Positions 34,001 through 45,023 are shown, counted from the first letter of the stretch. The stretch is 64,000 nucleotides of DNA from Ancylobacter rudongensis (GCF_900100155.1 NZ_FMTP01000001.1:186001-250000), one strand, 5' to 3'. Made by a program: numbers and translations. The notes: generated from the letters alone by a model not told the origin.

Positions 34001-34671
34001 ACGCTGTGCCTGCCAACATGCTGACGTTGCCGGAGGCCACGGACGCGGCGCCGCTCGATCTCGGTGATTTCCTCGCCCGTGCCCGCAGCCGTCTTCTCGC
34101 TGTGCCGGATCTCGATGGCGACCCGGTGCGCGGCGACCATGAGCTGACGCCGGAATTTCGCGCCCTGGTCGAGGCCCGGCCGGTGCGCGGGGCGGCGGTG
34201 CTGGTGCCGATCATCGCCCGCGAGCGGCCGACCGTGCTGCTGACGATGCGCTCGGCGCATCTGTCCAGCCATGCGGCGCAGATCGCCTTTCCCGGCGGCA
34301 AGATCGACCCCCAGGATGACGGCCCGCTGGGGGCGGCGCTGCGCGAGGCGCGCGAGGAGGTGGGGCTGGCGCCCGGCCTTGTCGCCCCGCTCGGCTATCT
34401 CGACGCCTATCTCGCCCGCACCGGCTACCGCATCGTTCCGGTGGTCGGGCTGGTGCAGCCCGATTTCGGCCTGACGCTCAATCCGGACGAGGTGGACGAG
34501 GCCTTTGAGGTGCCGCTCGATTTCCTGATGAATGACGGCAACCACCAGCGCGAGAGCCGCGAATGGCTCGGCATGGTGCGGACCTTCCACGCCATGACCT
34601 ATGAGAAGCGCCGCATCTGGGGCATCACCGCCGGTATTTTGCGTAGCCTCTATGAGAGGATCTACGTCTGA
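33997..34671 (+). CDS. CoA pyrophosphatase (NUDIX family)
   Basis: A 224-residue NUDIX protein of the coenzyme A diphosphatase type (NudL-like). The CoA-specific motif lies in LLTMRSAHLSSHAAQIAFPGGKID, just before the Nudix box that runs from GGKIDPQDDG through LREAREEVGL. The C-terminal part has WGITAGILRSLYERIYV. It probably hydrolyses CoA or its derivatives to 3',5'-ADP and phosphopantetheine. Its ATG overlaps the DUF1285 stop (ATGA), and the next gene starts in its stop codon. Confidence 0.92.
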   Translation: MNAVPANMLTLPEATDAAPLDLGDFLARARSRLLAVPDLDGDPVRGDHELTPEFRALVEARPVRGAAVLVPIIARERPTVLLTMRSAHLSSHAAQIAFPGGKIDPQDDGPLGAALREAREEVGLAPGLVAPLGYLDAYLARTGYRIVPVVGLVQPDFGLTLNPDEVDEAFEVPLDFLMNDGNHQRESREWLGMVRTFHAMTYEKRRIWGITAGILRSLYERIYV

Positions 34672-34931
34672 TGGCCCGCATCCTCGCCCAGCTGGCGCTG
34701 TTCATCCTGCCCTTCCTCGCCTTCGCGCTCTATCTGCGCTACGGCCGCAAGGTCGATTCCTGGCTGTCCGGCTGGTCGCTGCGGGCGATGATCGTCTGCT
34801 CGCTCATCGCCGTGCTGCTGGTGGCGGGCAGCCTCATCGCCCTCGAATTCTCCTCGCGCGGGCCGACCACCGGCCGCTATGTGCCGCCGACCTGGAAGGA
34901 CGGGGTGATGGTGCCGGGGCATATCGAATGA
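34671..34931 (+). CDS. DUF6111 family small membrane protein
   Basis: An 86-residue protein with two predicted membrane helices (LAQLALFILPFLAFALYL and MIVCSLIAVLLVAGSLIAL) and a short C-terminal tail containing TGRYVPPTWKDGVMVPGHIE, the hallmark of DUF6111. The ATG shares one base with the stop of the CoA pyrophosphatase gene, and its own stop overlaps the cca start. Function unknown. Its fixed position between a NUDIX gene and cca suggests cotranslation more than a shared pathway. Confidence 0.88.
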   Translation: MARILAQLALFILPFLAFALYLRYGRKVDSWLSGWSLRAMIVCSLIAVLLVAGSLIALEFSSRGPTTGRYVPPTWKDGVMVPGHIE

Positions 34932-36151
34932 ACCCGCAAACGAACCCGCTGGTGGAGGGCCGCCCCGGCCTTGCCCGCGTGCTGGCCGCGCTTGACGGGG
35001 AGGGCGAGGAGGCGCGCATCGTCGGCGGCGCGGTGCGCGACTGGCTGACCGGGCGCGGGCTGCGTTCCGATATCGACATCGCCACCACAGCCTTGCCGGA
35101 TGAGGTGGAGCGCCGGTCGCGAATGGCCGGGCTGAAGACCGTACCCACCGGCATCGAGCACGGCACGGTGACGGTGATCGCCGACGGCGAGCCCTATGAA
35201 GTCACCACGCTGCGCGAGGATGTGGAAACCGACGGGCGCCGCGCCCGCGTCGTGTTCGGCCGCAGCTGGGCGCATGACGCGCGTCGGCGCGACTTCACCA
35301 TGAACGCGCTCTACCTCACCCGGTCCGGCGAGCTGGTCGACCTCGTCGACGGCGCGGCGGACGCGAAGGCGGGGTGCGTGCGCTTCATCGGCGATGCCGA
35401 TACCCGCATCCGCGAGGATTACTTACGCATCCTGCGGCTGTTCCGGTTTCACGCCGCCTTCGGGCGGGGCCCGCTCGACCCGCCGGCACTGGCCGCCGCC
35501 ATCCGCAACCGCGACGGGCTGGACCGGCTCTCGCGCGAGCGGGTGCGGGCCGAATTGATGAAGCTGCTCATGGCCCCACGCGCTGGCGAGACGCTGGCGC
35601 AGATGCAGGATGCCGGGCTGCTGACGCCGGTGCTCGGACGGGAAGGGGAGGTCGCCCCCTGCGCCCGCCTCGCCGAGGTGGAAGCCGCGCTGGGCCTTCC
35701 CCCGGACGCGGTGCGCCGGCTCGGCGCCCTCGCCGTGCGCGCGCCGGCCGATGCCGAGGCGTTGCGCGTGGGGCTGCGGCTTTCCAATGCCGAGGGAGCG
35801 CGGCTCATCGCGCTCGCCGGTCCGGCGCCGACGCCGGCTATGTGCGAGAAGGGGCAGAAGGCGTTCCTCTACCGCATGGGCCGCGAGCCGTTCCAGGACC
35901 GGGCGCTGATCGCCTTCGCCCGCGGCGGCGCGCCGCTCGACGATGAAGGCTGGCGGGCGCTGGCCCTGCTGGCGGCGGAGTGGCCGATCCCGGTGTTTCC
36001 GCTGAAGGCGAGCGACTTTCTCGCACGCGGCCTCACCCCCGGCCCGGCGCTCGGCGCGGCGCTGAAGCGGGCAGAGGAAGCGTGGATCGAGGCCGGCTTC
36101 CCGCTGGAGGCGGCGGCGCTGGCGGGGATTGTGGACGGGGCGGTGGGGTGA
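34928..36151 (+). CDS. cca: CCA tRNA nucleotidyltransferase / poly(A) polymerase family
   Basis: A 407-residue class II nucleotidyltransferase. Motifs are RIVGGAVRDWLTGRGL, the catalytic SDIDIATTALPDEV, RRRDFTMNALYL and the nucleotide-selecting region EDYLRILRLFRFHAAFG. It repairs or adds the 3' CCA of tRNAs. The length and neighbourhood fit the alphaproteobacterial CCA enzyme, where poly(A) polymerase is a less likely reading. Its ATG overlaps the DUF6111 stop by 4 nt. It is followed by a cluster of palindromic repeats. Confidence 0.93.
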   Translation: MNPQTNPLVEGRPGLARVLAALDGEGEEARIVGGAVRDWLTGRGLRSDIDIATTALPDEVERRSRMAGLKTVPTGIEHGTVTVIADGEPYEVTTLREDVETDGRRARVVFGRSWAHDARRRDFTMNALYLTRSGELVDLVDGAADAKAGCVRFIGDADTRIREDYLRILRLFRFHAAFGRGPLDPPALAAAIRNRDGLDRLSRERVRAELMKLLMAPRAGETLAQMQDAGLLTPVLGREGEVAPCARLAEVEAALGLPPDAVRRLGALAVRAPADAEALRVGLRLSNAEGARLIALAGPAPTPAMCEKGQKAFLYRMGREPFQDRALIAFARGGAPLDDEGWRALALLAAEWPIPVFPLKASDFLARGLTPGPALGAALKRAEEAWIEAGFPLEAAALAGIVDGAVG

Positions 36152-36170
36152 ACGCCGTTCGCGTTAGAAT

Positions 36171-36203
36171 CTGGGTCCCCGGGTCAAGCCCGGGGATGAG
36201 GGG
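36171..36203 (+). repeat. Dispersed palindromic repeat, copy A
   Basis: CTGGGTCCCCGGGTCAAGCC followed by CGGGGATGAGGGG. It contains CCCCGGG/CCCGGGG complementarity around TCAAG. Copies B and C lie within 140 bp, and two more copies lie downstream of petC. Confidence 0.8.
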
Positions 36204-36229
36204 GGTGGGGGGTGAGGATAACCCTGCCT

Positions 36230-36261
36230 CCCTCATCCCCGGGCTTGACCCGGGCACCCAG
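36230..36261 (-). repeat. Dispersed palindromic repeat, copy B (inverted)
   Basis: The same element as copy A in the opposite orientation, beginning CCCTCATCCCCGGGCTTGAC, with one change in the last part (CGGGCACCCAG). With copies A and C it fills most of the 230 bp between cca and hemF, which holds no gene. Confidence 0.8.
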
Positions 36262-36309
36262 AGACGGCTCCGCCGGTTGCTACCTCAACTCGATACGCTG
36301 ACGAAAAGG

Positions 36310-36343
36310 CTGGGTCCCCGGGTCAAGCCCGGGGATGAGGGGG
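36310..36343 (+). repeat. Dispersed palindromic repeat, copy C
   Basis: Identical to copy A over CTGGGTCCCCGGGTCAAGCC and the following CGGGGATGAGGGG. Confidence 0.8.
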
Positions 36344-36381
36344 TGTCTGTGTGGGAAGGGCGTCCGGGATGAGGGCACCCC

Positions 36382-37275
36382 TCACGGCCACTTCACCATC
36401 GGCGGCATGGAGGAGAGGATCGAATCCACATTGCCGCCGGTCTTCAGGCCGAACAGCGTGCCGCGGTCATAGAGCAGGTTGAACTCGACATAGCGGCCGC
36501 GGCGGATGAGCTGTTCCTCGCGCTCGGCCTCGTTCCACGGCGTCGCCATATTGGAGCGCACGAGGCGGGGATAGACGTCGAGAAAGGCGAGGCCGACCGC
36601 CTTGGTGAAGTGGAAATCGGCGTTCCAGTCGCCGGACTCCAGCCAGTCGTAGAAGATGCCGCCAATGCCGCGCATCTCCTTGCGGTGCGGCAGGTAGAAA
36701 TACTCGTCGCACCACTGCTTGTAGCGGGGATAGTCGATATGCGGCCGGCCCTCGCAGGCGCCGCGCATCGCCGCGTGGAAGGCCACCGAATCCGGGTCCT
36801 CCTGCGTGCGGCGGGCGTCGAGCACCGGGGTCAAATCCGCCCCGCCGCCGAACCACGCCTTGGTGGTGACGACGAAGCGGGTGTTCATGTGCACCGCCGG
36901 CACATGCGGGTTCGCCATATGGGCGATGAGCGAGATGCCGGTGGCGAGGAAGCGCGGGTCTTCCTCGGCACCGGGAATCTGCTTGCGGAATTCCGGGGCG
37001 AATTCGCCATGGACGGTCGAGCAGTGCACGCCGACCTTCTCGAACAGCCGGCCGCGCATGATCGACATGACACCGCCGCCGCCCGGCGCGCCGGAATGGT
37101 CGGTGCGCTGCCACGGCGTGCGTTCGAACCGGCCGGGGGCGCCGGGATAGAGCGAATCGGGCGCCTCGTCTTCCAGCTTCTCGAAGGCAGCGCAGATGCG
37201 GTCGCGCAGCTCCTCGAACCAGGCGCGGGCGGCGGCCTTGCGGGCCTCGATATCGGCGGCGGTCTCGGCGGTCAT
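36382..37275 (-). CDS. hemF: Oxygen-dependent coproporphyrinogen III oxidase
   Basis: A 297-residue protein, normal for HemF. Signature segments are [65 protein letters not shown] and [19 protein letters not shown], with a C-terminal [18 protein letters not shown]. It decarboxylates two propionates of coproporphyrinogen III to give protoporphyrinogen IX in the cytoplasm, using oxygen. A good ribosome-binding site (AGGAAGAG) precedes the ATG. Confidence 0.97.
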   Translation of the reverse strand: MTAETAADIEARKAAARAWFEELRDRICAAFEKLEDEAPDSLYPGAPGRFERTPWQRTDHSGAPGGGGVMSIMRGRLFEKVGVHCSTVHGEFAPEFRKQIPGAEEDPRFLATGISLIAHMANPHVPAVHMNTRFVVTTKAWFGGGADLTPVLDARRTQEDPDSVAFHAAMRGACEGRPHIDYPRYKQWCDEYFYLPHRKEMRGIGGIFYDWLESGDWNADFHFTKAVGLAFLDVYPRLVRSNMATPWNEAEREEQLIRRGRYVEFNLLYDRGTLFGLKTGGNVDSILSSMPPMVKWP

Positions 37276-37343
37276 GACGGCTCTTCCTGCGGATGGGCGC
37301 AGGCCCGCTTCTAGCCTCTCGCGCCGCGCCCCGGAAGGGCGGG

Positions 37344-38039
37344 CTACACCATCGTGCCCGACACGGCGCCGATGGCGGCGGTCGCGGCCATGGCGAGCGC
37401 GCCCCAGAAGGTGACGCGCAGCGCCGCCTTGACCGGATCGGCGCCGCCGGCCTTCGCCCCCGCCACGCCGAGAAGGGCGAGGAAGGCCAGCGCGGCGCCC
37501 GACACCGTCAGCGGCAGGCCGGACAGCGGCACGAGCAGCGCCGTGGCCAGCGGCAGCGCCGCGCCGGCGGCAAAGCTGGCGGCGGAGGCGAGCGCGGCCT
37601 GCACCGGGCGGGCGGCGGTGATCTCGTTCATGCCCAGCTCGTCGCGGGCATGGGCCTCCAGCGCGTCCTTCGCCATCAGTTGGTGCGCCACCTGGCGGGC
37701 GAGCGCCGGATCGAGCCCGCGCCCGACATAGATCTGCGCCAGTTCCTCCTCCTCGCCGGCGGGGTCGGCGGCGAGCTCGGCGGTCTCGCGGGCGAGGTCG
37801 GCGCGCTCGGTGTCGGATTGCGAGGAGACCGAGACATATTCGCCCGCCGCCATCGACATGGCGCCGGCCACCAGCCCGGCAATGCCGGCGAGCAGCACGG
37901 CGTCGCGCTCGGCATTGGCGGCGGCGACGCCAACGATGAGGCTGGCGGTGGACAGGATGCCGTCATTGGCGCCGAGCACGGCGGCGCGCAGCCAGCCGGC
38001 GCGGTCGACATAATGGTTTTCGTCATGGCGTGAGCGCAT
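37344..38039 (-). CDS. VIT1/CCC1-family membrane protein
   Basis: A 231-residue protein starting [37 protein letters not shown] (residues 1-37), the conserved opening of VIT/CCC1 transporters. Five hydrophobic segments are seen, with a cytoplasmic helical region [22 protein letters not shown] between helices 2 and 3, where iron-binding glutamates lie in plant VIT1. It likely moves iron or manganese across the inner membrane. CGGGGAGACC precedes the start at 38039. The hemF gene downstream (same strand, 68 bp away) hints at an iron/heme theme, which is inference. Confidence 0.9.
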   Translation of the reverse strand: MRSRHDENHYVDRAGWLRAAVLGANDGILSTASLIVGVAAANAERDAVLLAGIAGLVAGAMSMAAGEYVSVSSQSDTERADLARETAELAADPAGEEEELAQIYVGRGLDPALARQVAHQLMAKDALEAHARDELGMNEITAARPVQAALASAASFAAGAALPLATALLVPLSGLPLTVSGAALAFLALLGVAGAKAGGADPVKAALRVTFWGALAMAATAAIGAVSGTMV

Positions 38040-38182
38040 GGTGGTCTCCCCGGTCAAGGCGCGGGACACTGCGCTGGAACCGTTACAATCTAATGATACC
38101 GCCGCGCGGCGTGCGGGCCACAGCGTAGTTCCACGCAGCAGGCGACACAAAGGTGCCGTATCGGCGGCGCAGAAGGCAGGGC

Positions 38183-40045
<1,863 letters not shown>

Positions 40046-40055
40046 GGCGGGCGCT

Positions 40056-40589
40056 CTACTCGCCGGCCTCGTCCGGCGCGGCGATGGACAGGATTTCGAG
40101 ACTGCGGGGTCCGAGCTGCACCACGTCGCCGACGGCTTTGCCCATCAGGGCGATGGCGACGGGGGAGCCATGCGACAGCGTCGCCTGCGAGGGGTCGGCC
40201 TCGTCCTCGCCGACAATGCGGTAGGTCTGGACGCGGCCATCGTCACGCTCGAACCGGACGATGTGGCCGAACGCGACGACGTCGTGTGACGAGGGCGGCG
40301 GCGACACCCGCGCCGTCTCGACGCGCTGGGAGTAGTAGCGCAGGTCGCGGAGCGGCACCGCCGACTGCCGCCGCCTTTCATTGACATCCTCCAGCGCATT
40401 CGCGACCGCCAGCGCCTGTTGGGCAGCGGCCAGTTCCCGCTGCAGCCTCTCCAGGCCGGCCTCGGTCACAAGATTGAGCCGGCCGGAAATCGGACGTGCC
40501 GGCAGAATCGTTTCCGACGCGGCCTCGGCACTTTCTTCCTTCGCAAACGCTACGCTCACTTCTCCGAAGCTCCTGTCAGGCCGGTCCAC
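40056..40589 (-). CDS. GreA/GreB-family transcription elongation factor-like protein
   Basis: A 177-residue protein. The C-terminal half matches the Gre C-terminal (FKBP-like) domain: HIVRFERDDGRVQTYRIVGEDEAD, then SHGSPVAIALMGKAVGDVVQL. The N-terminal part contains a coiled-coil-like stretch (LVTEAGLERLQRELAAAQQAL) but lacks the usual acidic GreA tip, so it may modulate RNA polymerase without classical cleavage stimulation. The start is uncertain: a GTG at 40589 without a clear ribosome-binding site is given, and another GTG lies ten codons downstream. The 120 bp upstream show no other feature. Confidence 0.75.
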   Translation of the reverse strand: MDRPDRSFGEVSVAFAKEESAEAASETILPARPISGRLNLVTEAGLERLQRELAAAQQALAVANALEDVNERRRQSAVPLRDLRYYSQRVETARVSPPPSSHDVVAFGHIVRFERDDGRVQTYRIVGEDEADPSQATLSHGSPVAIALMGKAVGDVVQLGPRSLEILSIAAPDEAGE

Positions 40590-40712
40590 ATATCTGGCTC
40601 ACAGCTACCACTGCGAAGTGTCGGCGGGCTACAGCCGGCGCGCGGCGGAAGGATGTGCCCTAGGGCAAGCCCAAGGGTGACGGGAGGGAGAGGTCTCCCG
40701 CCGGCGTGAGAA

Positions 40713-41006
40713 TCAGGCCGCTTCTCGCGGCACGATGTCCGCGAGGTCCGGCCGTTCCGCCAGCGTCGTGGCGAGGTCGCACGCCGTCTGCAGGTTCATC
40801 CAGAATTCCGGGCCGGTGCCGAAATAGCGCCCGAGCCGCAGGGCGGTGTCGGCCGTTACCGGCACCTCCTCGCGCACAAGCCGCTCGATCCGGGTGCGCG
40901 GCACATGCAGCGCCTTGGCCAGGCTGTAGGGCTTGAGCCCCAGCGGCACGAGAAATTCCTCGCGCAGGATTTCCCCGGGATGGATGGGCGGAGTGGGACC
41001 GATCAT
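40713..41006 (-). CDS. higA: HigA-type antitoxin (HTH, addiction module)
   Basis: A 97-residue protein starting MIGPTPPIHPGEILREEFL, the typical HigA opening, followed by the helix-turn-helix YSLAKALHVPRTRIERLVREEVPVT and the C-terminal DTALRLGRYFGTGPEFWMNLQ. It neutralises the HigB toxin and represses the operon. A strong ribosome-binding site (GAGGAG) precedes the start at 41006. It lies 10 bp downstream of higB, the toxin-first order that defines higBA systems. Confidence 0.93.
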   Translation of the reverse strand: MIGPTPPIHPGEILREEFLVPLGLKPYSLAKALHVPRTRIERLVREEVPVTADTALRLGRYFGTGPEFWMNLQTACDLATTLAERPDLADIVPREAA

Positions 41007-41016
41007 CGCGCGCTCC

Positions 41017-41298
41017 TCAATGATAGTCGGTGATCTCGACATCGGCTGCATTGCCCTCCCGCCACAGGAAGCAGATGCGGAACTGGTCATTGATGCGGAT
41101 GGAGTACTGCCCGGCGCGATCGCCCTTCAGCACTTCGAGCCGATTTGCCGGCGGCATGCGTAGCGCCTCCAGCGTCACGGCGGCGTTGATCATGGCGAGC
41201 CTTCGTTGCGCCGCCCGCACAAGGTCGGCCGGAAAACCCTTGCCGATACGACCGCTCCACACCGCTTCCGTCCTCTTGTCCTTGAAGCTGACGATCAT
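41017..41298 (-). CDS. higB: HigB-type toxin (RelE superfamily mRNA interferase)
   Basis: A 93-residue protein starting MIVSFKDKRTEAVWSGR and ending FRICFLWREGNAADVEITDYH, the standard HigB/RelE C-terminus. The stretch RLEVLKGDRAGQYSIRINDQ is characteristic. HigB binds the ribosome and cleaves mRNA during translation unless bound by HigA. Length and conserved basic/aromatic residues look intact, so the module is probably functional. A palindromic operator lies 32 bp upstream of its ATG. Confidence 0.94.
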   Translation of the reverse strand: MIVSFKDKRTEAVWSGRIGKGFPADLVRAAQRRLAMINAAVTLEALRMPPANRLEVLKGDRAGQYSIRINDQFRICFLWREGNAADVEITDYH

Positions 41299-41329
41299 GG
41301 CGCGGACGACGATGTGAATTTACCGCGTA

Positions 41330-41350
41330 ACGTATCTCATCATGATACGT
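41330..41350. promoter_or_regulatory. Candidate HigA operator upstream of higBA
   Basis: ACGTATC and GATACGT are separated by seven bases, TCATCAT. The site lies in the 71-bp space between trmL and higB, where the higBA promoter must be, in a locally AT-rich stretch. Confidence 0.65.
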
Positions 41351-41369
41351 CGCGCAAGCCTTGGCGGCG

Positions 41370-41834
41370 TCAGCCCCCCAATCCCCCCGTCTGCCGCAGC
41401 GCCTCGCCGAGAATCATCGCCCCGGCCAGCGCCACGTTGAGCGAGCGGGCGCCTGCCACCAGCGGGATGGCGATTCGCGCCCCGGCGGCGGCGTGGACCG
41501 GCTCCGGCACCCCGGCGCTCTCGCGGCCAAGCAGCAGCACATCGTCGGGTGCGAAGGCGAAATCGGTGTAGGCGACCGCGCCGCGCGTGGTGCACAGCAC
41601 CAGCTGCCGGCGCTCGGCCGCGCGCCACGCCTCGAAGGCGTCGAAGCTGGCGTGGCGGGTGATCGCGGCGCGGTCGAGATAGTCCATTCCCGCCCGCCGG
41701 AAGCCGGCATCGCCCACCGGAAAGCCCGCCGGCTCGATGATGTGCAGCGACAGACCGAAGCAGGCGCTGGTGCGCGCCAGCGTACCGGCATTCTGGGCGA
41801 TGTCGGGCTGGTAGAGCGCCAGAGCCAGCGTCAT
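41370..41834 (-). CDS. trmL: tRNA (cytidine(34)-2'-O)-methyltransferase TrmL
   Basis: A 154-residue knotted methyltransferase starting MTLALALYQPDIAQNAGTLAR. SPOUT motifs are NAGTLARTSACFG, LLLGRESAGVPEPVH and IPLVAGARSLNVALAGAMIL. TrmL methylates the ribose of the wobble base of tRNA-Leu isoacceptors. The length is typical (150-160). The frame is open far upstream, but the start at 41834 fits the family. The 290 bp up to petA contain no further gene. Confidence 0.94.
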   Translation of the reverse strand: MTLALALYQPDIAQNAGTLARTSACFGLSLHIIEPAGFPVGDAGFRRAGMDYLDRAAITRHASFDAFEAWRAAERRQLVLCTTRGAVAYTDFAFAPDDVLLLGRESAGVPEPVHAAAGARIAIPLVAGARSLNVALAGAMILGEALRQTGGLGG

Positions 41835-42124
41835 GCGGTGTCCTTCCTCGATCGGCGGCGCGCGGCGCGCGGCCGCTTCCCTAGCGCAATCCCGCGTCTC
41901 GGGGGAATGGTGCGGCCCGCAGAGACGCCGCCCGTTGGGGGCAGGACGGGTTGCCGCACTGCCTTCATCTGGACAAGGGACGGCCCGGATGCAATTAGAG
42001 GCAATCGAAGGTAGGGTCGACCGCGTGCCACGCGGACGCCTGCCCGTTTCGCGCGAGCGCTCGACGCCCCCGGAACGGTCTGGCTCTGGCAGCGGTGACG
42101 GGTTCGAGGGGAAAGGAAACCATC

Positions 42125-42685
42125 GTGGCAGCAACTGAGACGGCGGGTACCACGCGCCGCGACTTTCTCTACATCGCCACCGGCGCCATGGGCGCGGTCG
42201 GCGCCGCCGCACTCGTGTGGCCCTTCGTCTCCCAGCTCCAGCCGGACGCCTCGGTTCTCGCGCTGTCCACCACCGAGGTCGACCTGACGTCGATCGCCGA
42301 GGGCCAGATGGTCACGGTGAAGTGGCGCGGCAAGCCGGTCTTCGTGTGGAACCGCACGGAGAAGGACATTGCCGAGGCGAAGGAAGTGCAGCTTTCCGCG
42401 CTGCTCGACCCGATCGCCCGCAACGCCAACCTGGCGGCGGACGCCCCGGCGACCGACGAGAACCGGGCCGGCGAAGGACATGAGAAGTGGCTGGTCGTCA
42501 TCGGCATCTGCACCCATCTAGGCTGCGTGCCGATCGGCCATTCGGGCGAATATGATGGCTGGTTCTGCCCCTGCCATGGTTCGGAATACGACACCGCCGG
42601 GCGGGTCCGTCGCGGGCCGGCGCCGACCAACCTCGACATTCCGCCCTATCAGTTCGTGTCCGACACGAAGATCTCCATCGGCTGA
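42125..42685 (+). CDS. petA: Ubiquinol-cytochrome c reductase Rieske iron-sulfur subunit
   Basis: A 186-residue protein from a GTG at 42125 with AAAGGAAA upstream. The N-terminus has a twin-arginine-like [13 protein letters not shown] followed by a membrane helix ([12 protein letters not shown]). The 2Fe-2S binding boxes are CTHLGC and CPCHGS, with the ligands Cys and His of each box, separated by a short insertion; DIPPYQF follows near the end. It moves electrons from ubiquinol to cytochrome c1 at the periplasmic face of the bc1 complex. It is first in petABC, 24 bp before petB. Confidence 0.97.
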   Translation: MAATETAGTTRRDFLYIATGAMGAVGAAALVWPFVSQLQPDASVLALSTTEVDLTSIAEGQMVTVKWRGKPVFVWNRTEKDIAEAKEVQLSALLDPIARNANLAADAPATDENRAGEGHEKWLVVIGICTHLGCVPIGHSGEYDGWFCPCHGSEYDTAGRVRRGPAPTNLDIPPYQFVSDTKISIG

Positions 42686-42709
42686 GCCGGCGTTCAGGGA
42701 TATTCACAG

Positions 42710-43984
42710 ATGAGCGGACATTCCACGTTCGAGCCGAAGCACCCGGCGCTCAAGTGGTTCGAGAGCCGGCTGCCGCTGGTCGGCCTGATCCATTCCTCCT
42801 TCGTCGCCTATCCGACGCCGCGCAACCTGAACTACTGGTGGACCTTCGGCGGCATCCTGTCGCTGATGCTGGTCTGCCAGATCGTTTCGGGCGTGGTGCT
42901 GGTGATGCACTACACGCCGCACATCACGCTGGCGTTCGATTCGGTCGAGCACATCATGCGCGATGTCAGCTATGGCTGGCTGATCCGCTACATCCACTCG
43001 AACGGCGCCTCGATGTTCTTCATCGCGGTGTACATCCACATGTTCCGCGGCCTCTATTACGGGTCCTACAAGGCCCCGCGCGAGGTGCTGTGGATCCTGG
43101 GCTGCATCATCTACCTGCTGATGATGGCCACCGCCTTCATGGGCTACGTGCTGCCGTGGGGCCAGATGAGCTTCTGGGGCGCCACCGTCATCACCAACCT
43201 GTTCTCGGCCTTCCCGGTCGTCGGCCCGACCATCGTGGAATGGCTGTGGGGCGGCTTCTCGGTCGATAACGCGACGCTCAACCGCTTCTTCTCGCTGCAC
43301 TATCTGCTGCCCTTCATGATCGCGGGCGTCGTCGTCCTGCATGTCTGGGCGCTGCATGTGGTCGGCCAGAACAACCCGACCGGCGTCGAGCCGAAGAGCC
43401 CGAAGGACACCGTTCCGTTCACGCCCTACGCGACCATCAAGGACGGGTTCGGCATGGTGTGCTTCCTGATCTTCTTCGCGTGGTTCCTGTTCTACATCCC
43501 GAACTATCTCGGCCACGCCGACAACTACATCCCGGCCAACCCGCTGGTGACGCCGGCGCACATCGTGCCCGAATGGTACTACCTGCCGTTCTACGCCATG
43601 CTGCGCGCGGTGCCGGACAAGCTGGGCGGCGTGCTGACCATGTTCGGCGCCATCATCGTGCTGTTCTTCGTGCCGTGGCTGGATACGTCGAAGGTGCGCT
43701 CGGGCGTCTACCGTCCGCTGTTCAAGCAGTTCTTCTGGATCTGGGTGGCGGTGTGCATCGGTCTCGGCTGGCTCGGCGCCAAGCCGGCGGAAGGCGGCTA
43801 TGTCATCGCCGGCCGCATTCTGACGATCTACTACTTCGCCCATTTCCTGATCATCCTTCCGCTGCTCGGCCTGTTCGAGAAGCCGAAGGCGGTCCCGGCC
43901 TCGATCACCGAGGCGGTGCTGGGCAAGAACAGGGGCGCGGCACCGGCCTCGGCGGGCGTCTCGGCGCCACAGACCAAGGGTTGA
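42710..43984 (+). CDS. petB: Ubiquinol-cytochrome c reductase cytochrome b
   Basis: A 424-residue, eight-helix membrane protein. Heme-ligand histidines are in [20 protein letters not shown] and in [14 protein letters not shown], and the quinol-oxidation motif PEWY is present in [15 protein letters not shown]. It houses hemes bL and bH and both quinone sites. Sequence and length are normal for alphaproteobacteria. It is cotranscribed with petA and petC, with 10 bp to petC. Confidence 0.98.
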   Translation: MSGHSTFEPKHPALKWFESRLPLVGLIHSSFVAYPTPRNLNYWWTFGGILSLMLVCQIVSGVVLVMHYTPHITLAFDSVEHIMRDVSYGWLIRYIHSNGASMFFIAVYIHMFRGLYYGSYKAPREVLWILGCIIYLLMMATAFMGYVLPWGQMSFWGATVITNLFSAFPVVGPTIVEWLWGGFSVDNATLNRFFSLHYLLPFMIAGVVVLHVWALHVVGQNNPTGVEPKSPKDTVPFTPYATIKDGFGMVCFLIFFAWFLFYIPNYLGHADNYIPANPLVTPAHIVPEWYYLPFYAMLRAVPDKLGGVLTMFGAIIVLFFVPWLDTSKVRSGVYRPLFKQFFWIWVAVCIGLGWLGAKPAEGGYVIAGRILTIYYFAHFLIILPLLGLFEKPKAVPASITEAVLGKNRGAAPASAGVSAPQTKG

Positions 43985-43994
43985 GCGGATCATC

Positions 43995-44846
43995 ATGAGC
44001 ACCACCATGTCCTTCCGTTCCAGCCTTCTCCGTCCGCTCGCCGTCGCCGCGCTGGCGTTCGGCCTTGCCGCCCCGGCGCTCGCCGCCGAGGGCGCGCCGA
44101 AGCCCCCCCGCGAGGAGTGGAGCTTCGCCGGCCCGTTCGGCACGTTCGACCAGGCGCAGGTTCAGCGCGGCTTCCAGGTGTTCAAGGAAGTGTGCGCCTC
44201 CTGCCACGCCGCCCACCTGTTCTCGTTCCGCAACCTCGCCCAGCCCGGCGGCCCCTCCTTCAGCGAGGCGCAGGCCAAGGCGGTGGCGGAGGGCTACCAG
44301 GTGCAGGACGGGCCGAACGATGCGGGCGACATGTTCGACCGCCCCGGCCGGCTGTCCGACCGCTGGCCCTCGCCGTTCCCGAACGAGCAGGCGGCGCGCG
44401 CCTCCAATGGCGGCGCCTATCCGCCCGACTTCTCGACGCTCGCCAAGGCGCGCACCTATGAGGTCGGCTTCCCCGGCTTCCTGATCGACATCTTCACCCA
44501 GTACCAGGAGAATGGCGTGGACTATATCCACGCCCTGCTGGTGGGCTATGAGGAGCCGCCGGAAGGCTTCGCCCTGCCGGAAGGCGCGCACTACAACAAG
44601 TACTTCCCCGGCCACGCCATCAAGATGCCGCAGCCGCTCTCGGACGGGCAGGTGACGTACACGGACGGCACGCCCGAGACGCTCGACCAGTACTCGCGCG
44701 ACGTGACCGCGTTCATGATGTGGATGGCCGAGCCGCATCTCGAAGCGCGCAAGCGCCTCGGCTTCCAGGTGATGATCTTCCTCATCATCTTTGCCGGCCT
44801 GCTCTACTTCACCAAGAAGAAGGTGTGGAAGAGCGTCGGCCACTGA
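43995..44846 (+). CDS. petC: Ubiquinol-cytochrome c reductase cytochrome c1
   Basis: A 283-residue protein with a signal peptide ending near APALAAEGA, a heme-c motif CASCH in FKEVCASCHAAHLF, the axial methionine region IKMPQPLSDGQV near residue 215, and a C-terminal anchor helix GFQVMIFLIIFAGLLYFTKK. It accepts electrons from the Rieske protein and reduces soluble cytochrome c. It is last in the operon, followed by a strong terminator. Confidence 0.98.
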   Translation: MSTTMSFRSSLLRPLAVAALAFGLAAPALAAEGAPKPPREEWSFAGPFGTFDQAQVQRGFQVFKEVCASCHAAHLFSFRNLAQPGGPSFSEAQAKAVAEGYQVQDGPNDAGDMFDRPGRLSDRWPSPFPNEQAARASNGGAYPPDFSTLAKARTYEVGFPGFLIDIFTQYQENGVDYIHALLVGYEEPPEGFALPEGAHYNKYFPGHAIKMPQPLSDGQVTYTDGTPETLDQYSRDVTAFMMWMAEPHLEARKRLGFQVMIFLIIFAGLLYFTKKKVWKSVGH

Positions 44847-44878
44847 GCCGCCGCTTCTCCCTCCGGCATGAATAAGCG

Positions 44879-44902
44879 AAGGGCCCCTGACGGGGCCCTT
44901 TT
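44879..44902 (+). terminator. Rho-independent terminator of petABC
   Basis: A perfect 9-bp stem, AAGGGCCCC with GGGGCCCTT, loop TGAC, followed by T residues, 33 bp after the petC stop. Confidence 0.9.
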
Positions 44903-44931
44903 GCGTTTGGGGCGGCCGTCGGGGCAGCGCG

Positions 44932-44963
44932 CCCTCATCCCCGGGCTTGACCCGGGGACCCAG
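44932..44963 (-). repeat. Dispersed palindromic repeat, copy D (inverted)
   Basis: CCCTCATCCCCGGGCTTGAC followed by CCGGGGACCCAG, the reverse complement of the copies at 36171 and 36310. Confidence 0.8.
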
Positions 44964-45023
44964 GGGTTGCGCCGTCACCGCCATTCATCGCCGGAGGCGC
45001 ACCCTGCGGCGGCGGAGGACAGG

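Noticed and set aside
36152-36381. Repeats between cca and hemF as an insertion sequence
   Set aside because: The copies are about 33 bp each, in mixed orientation and without a transposase frame, so a REP-like family fits better than an IS.
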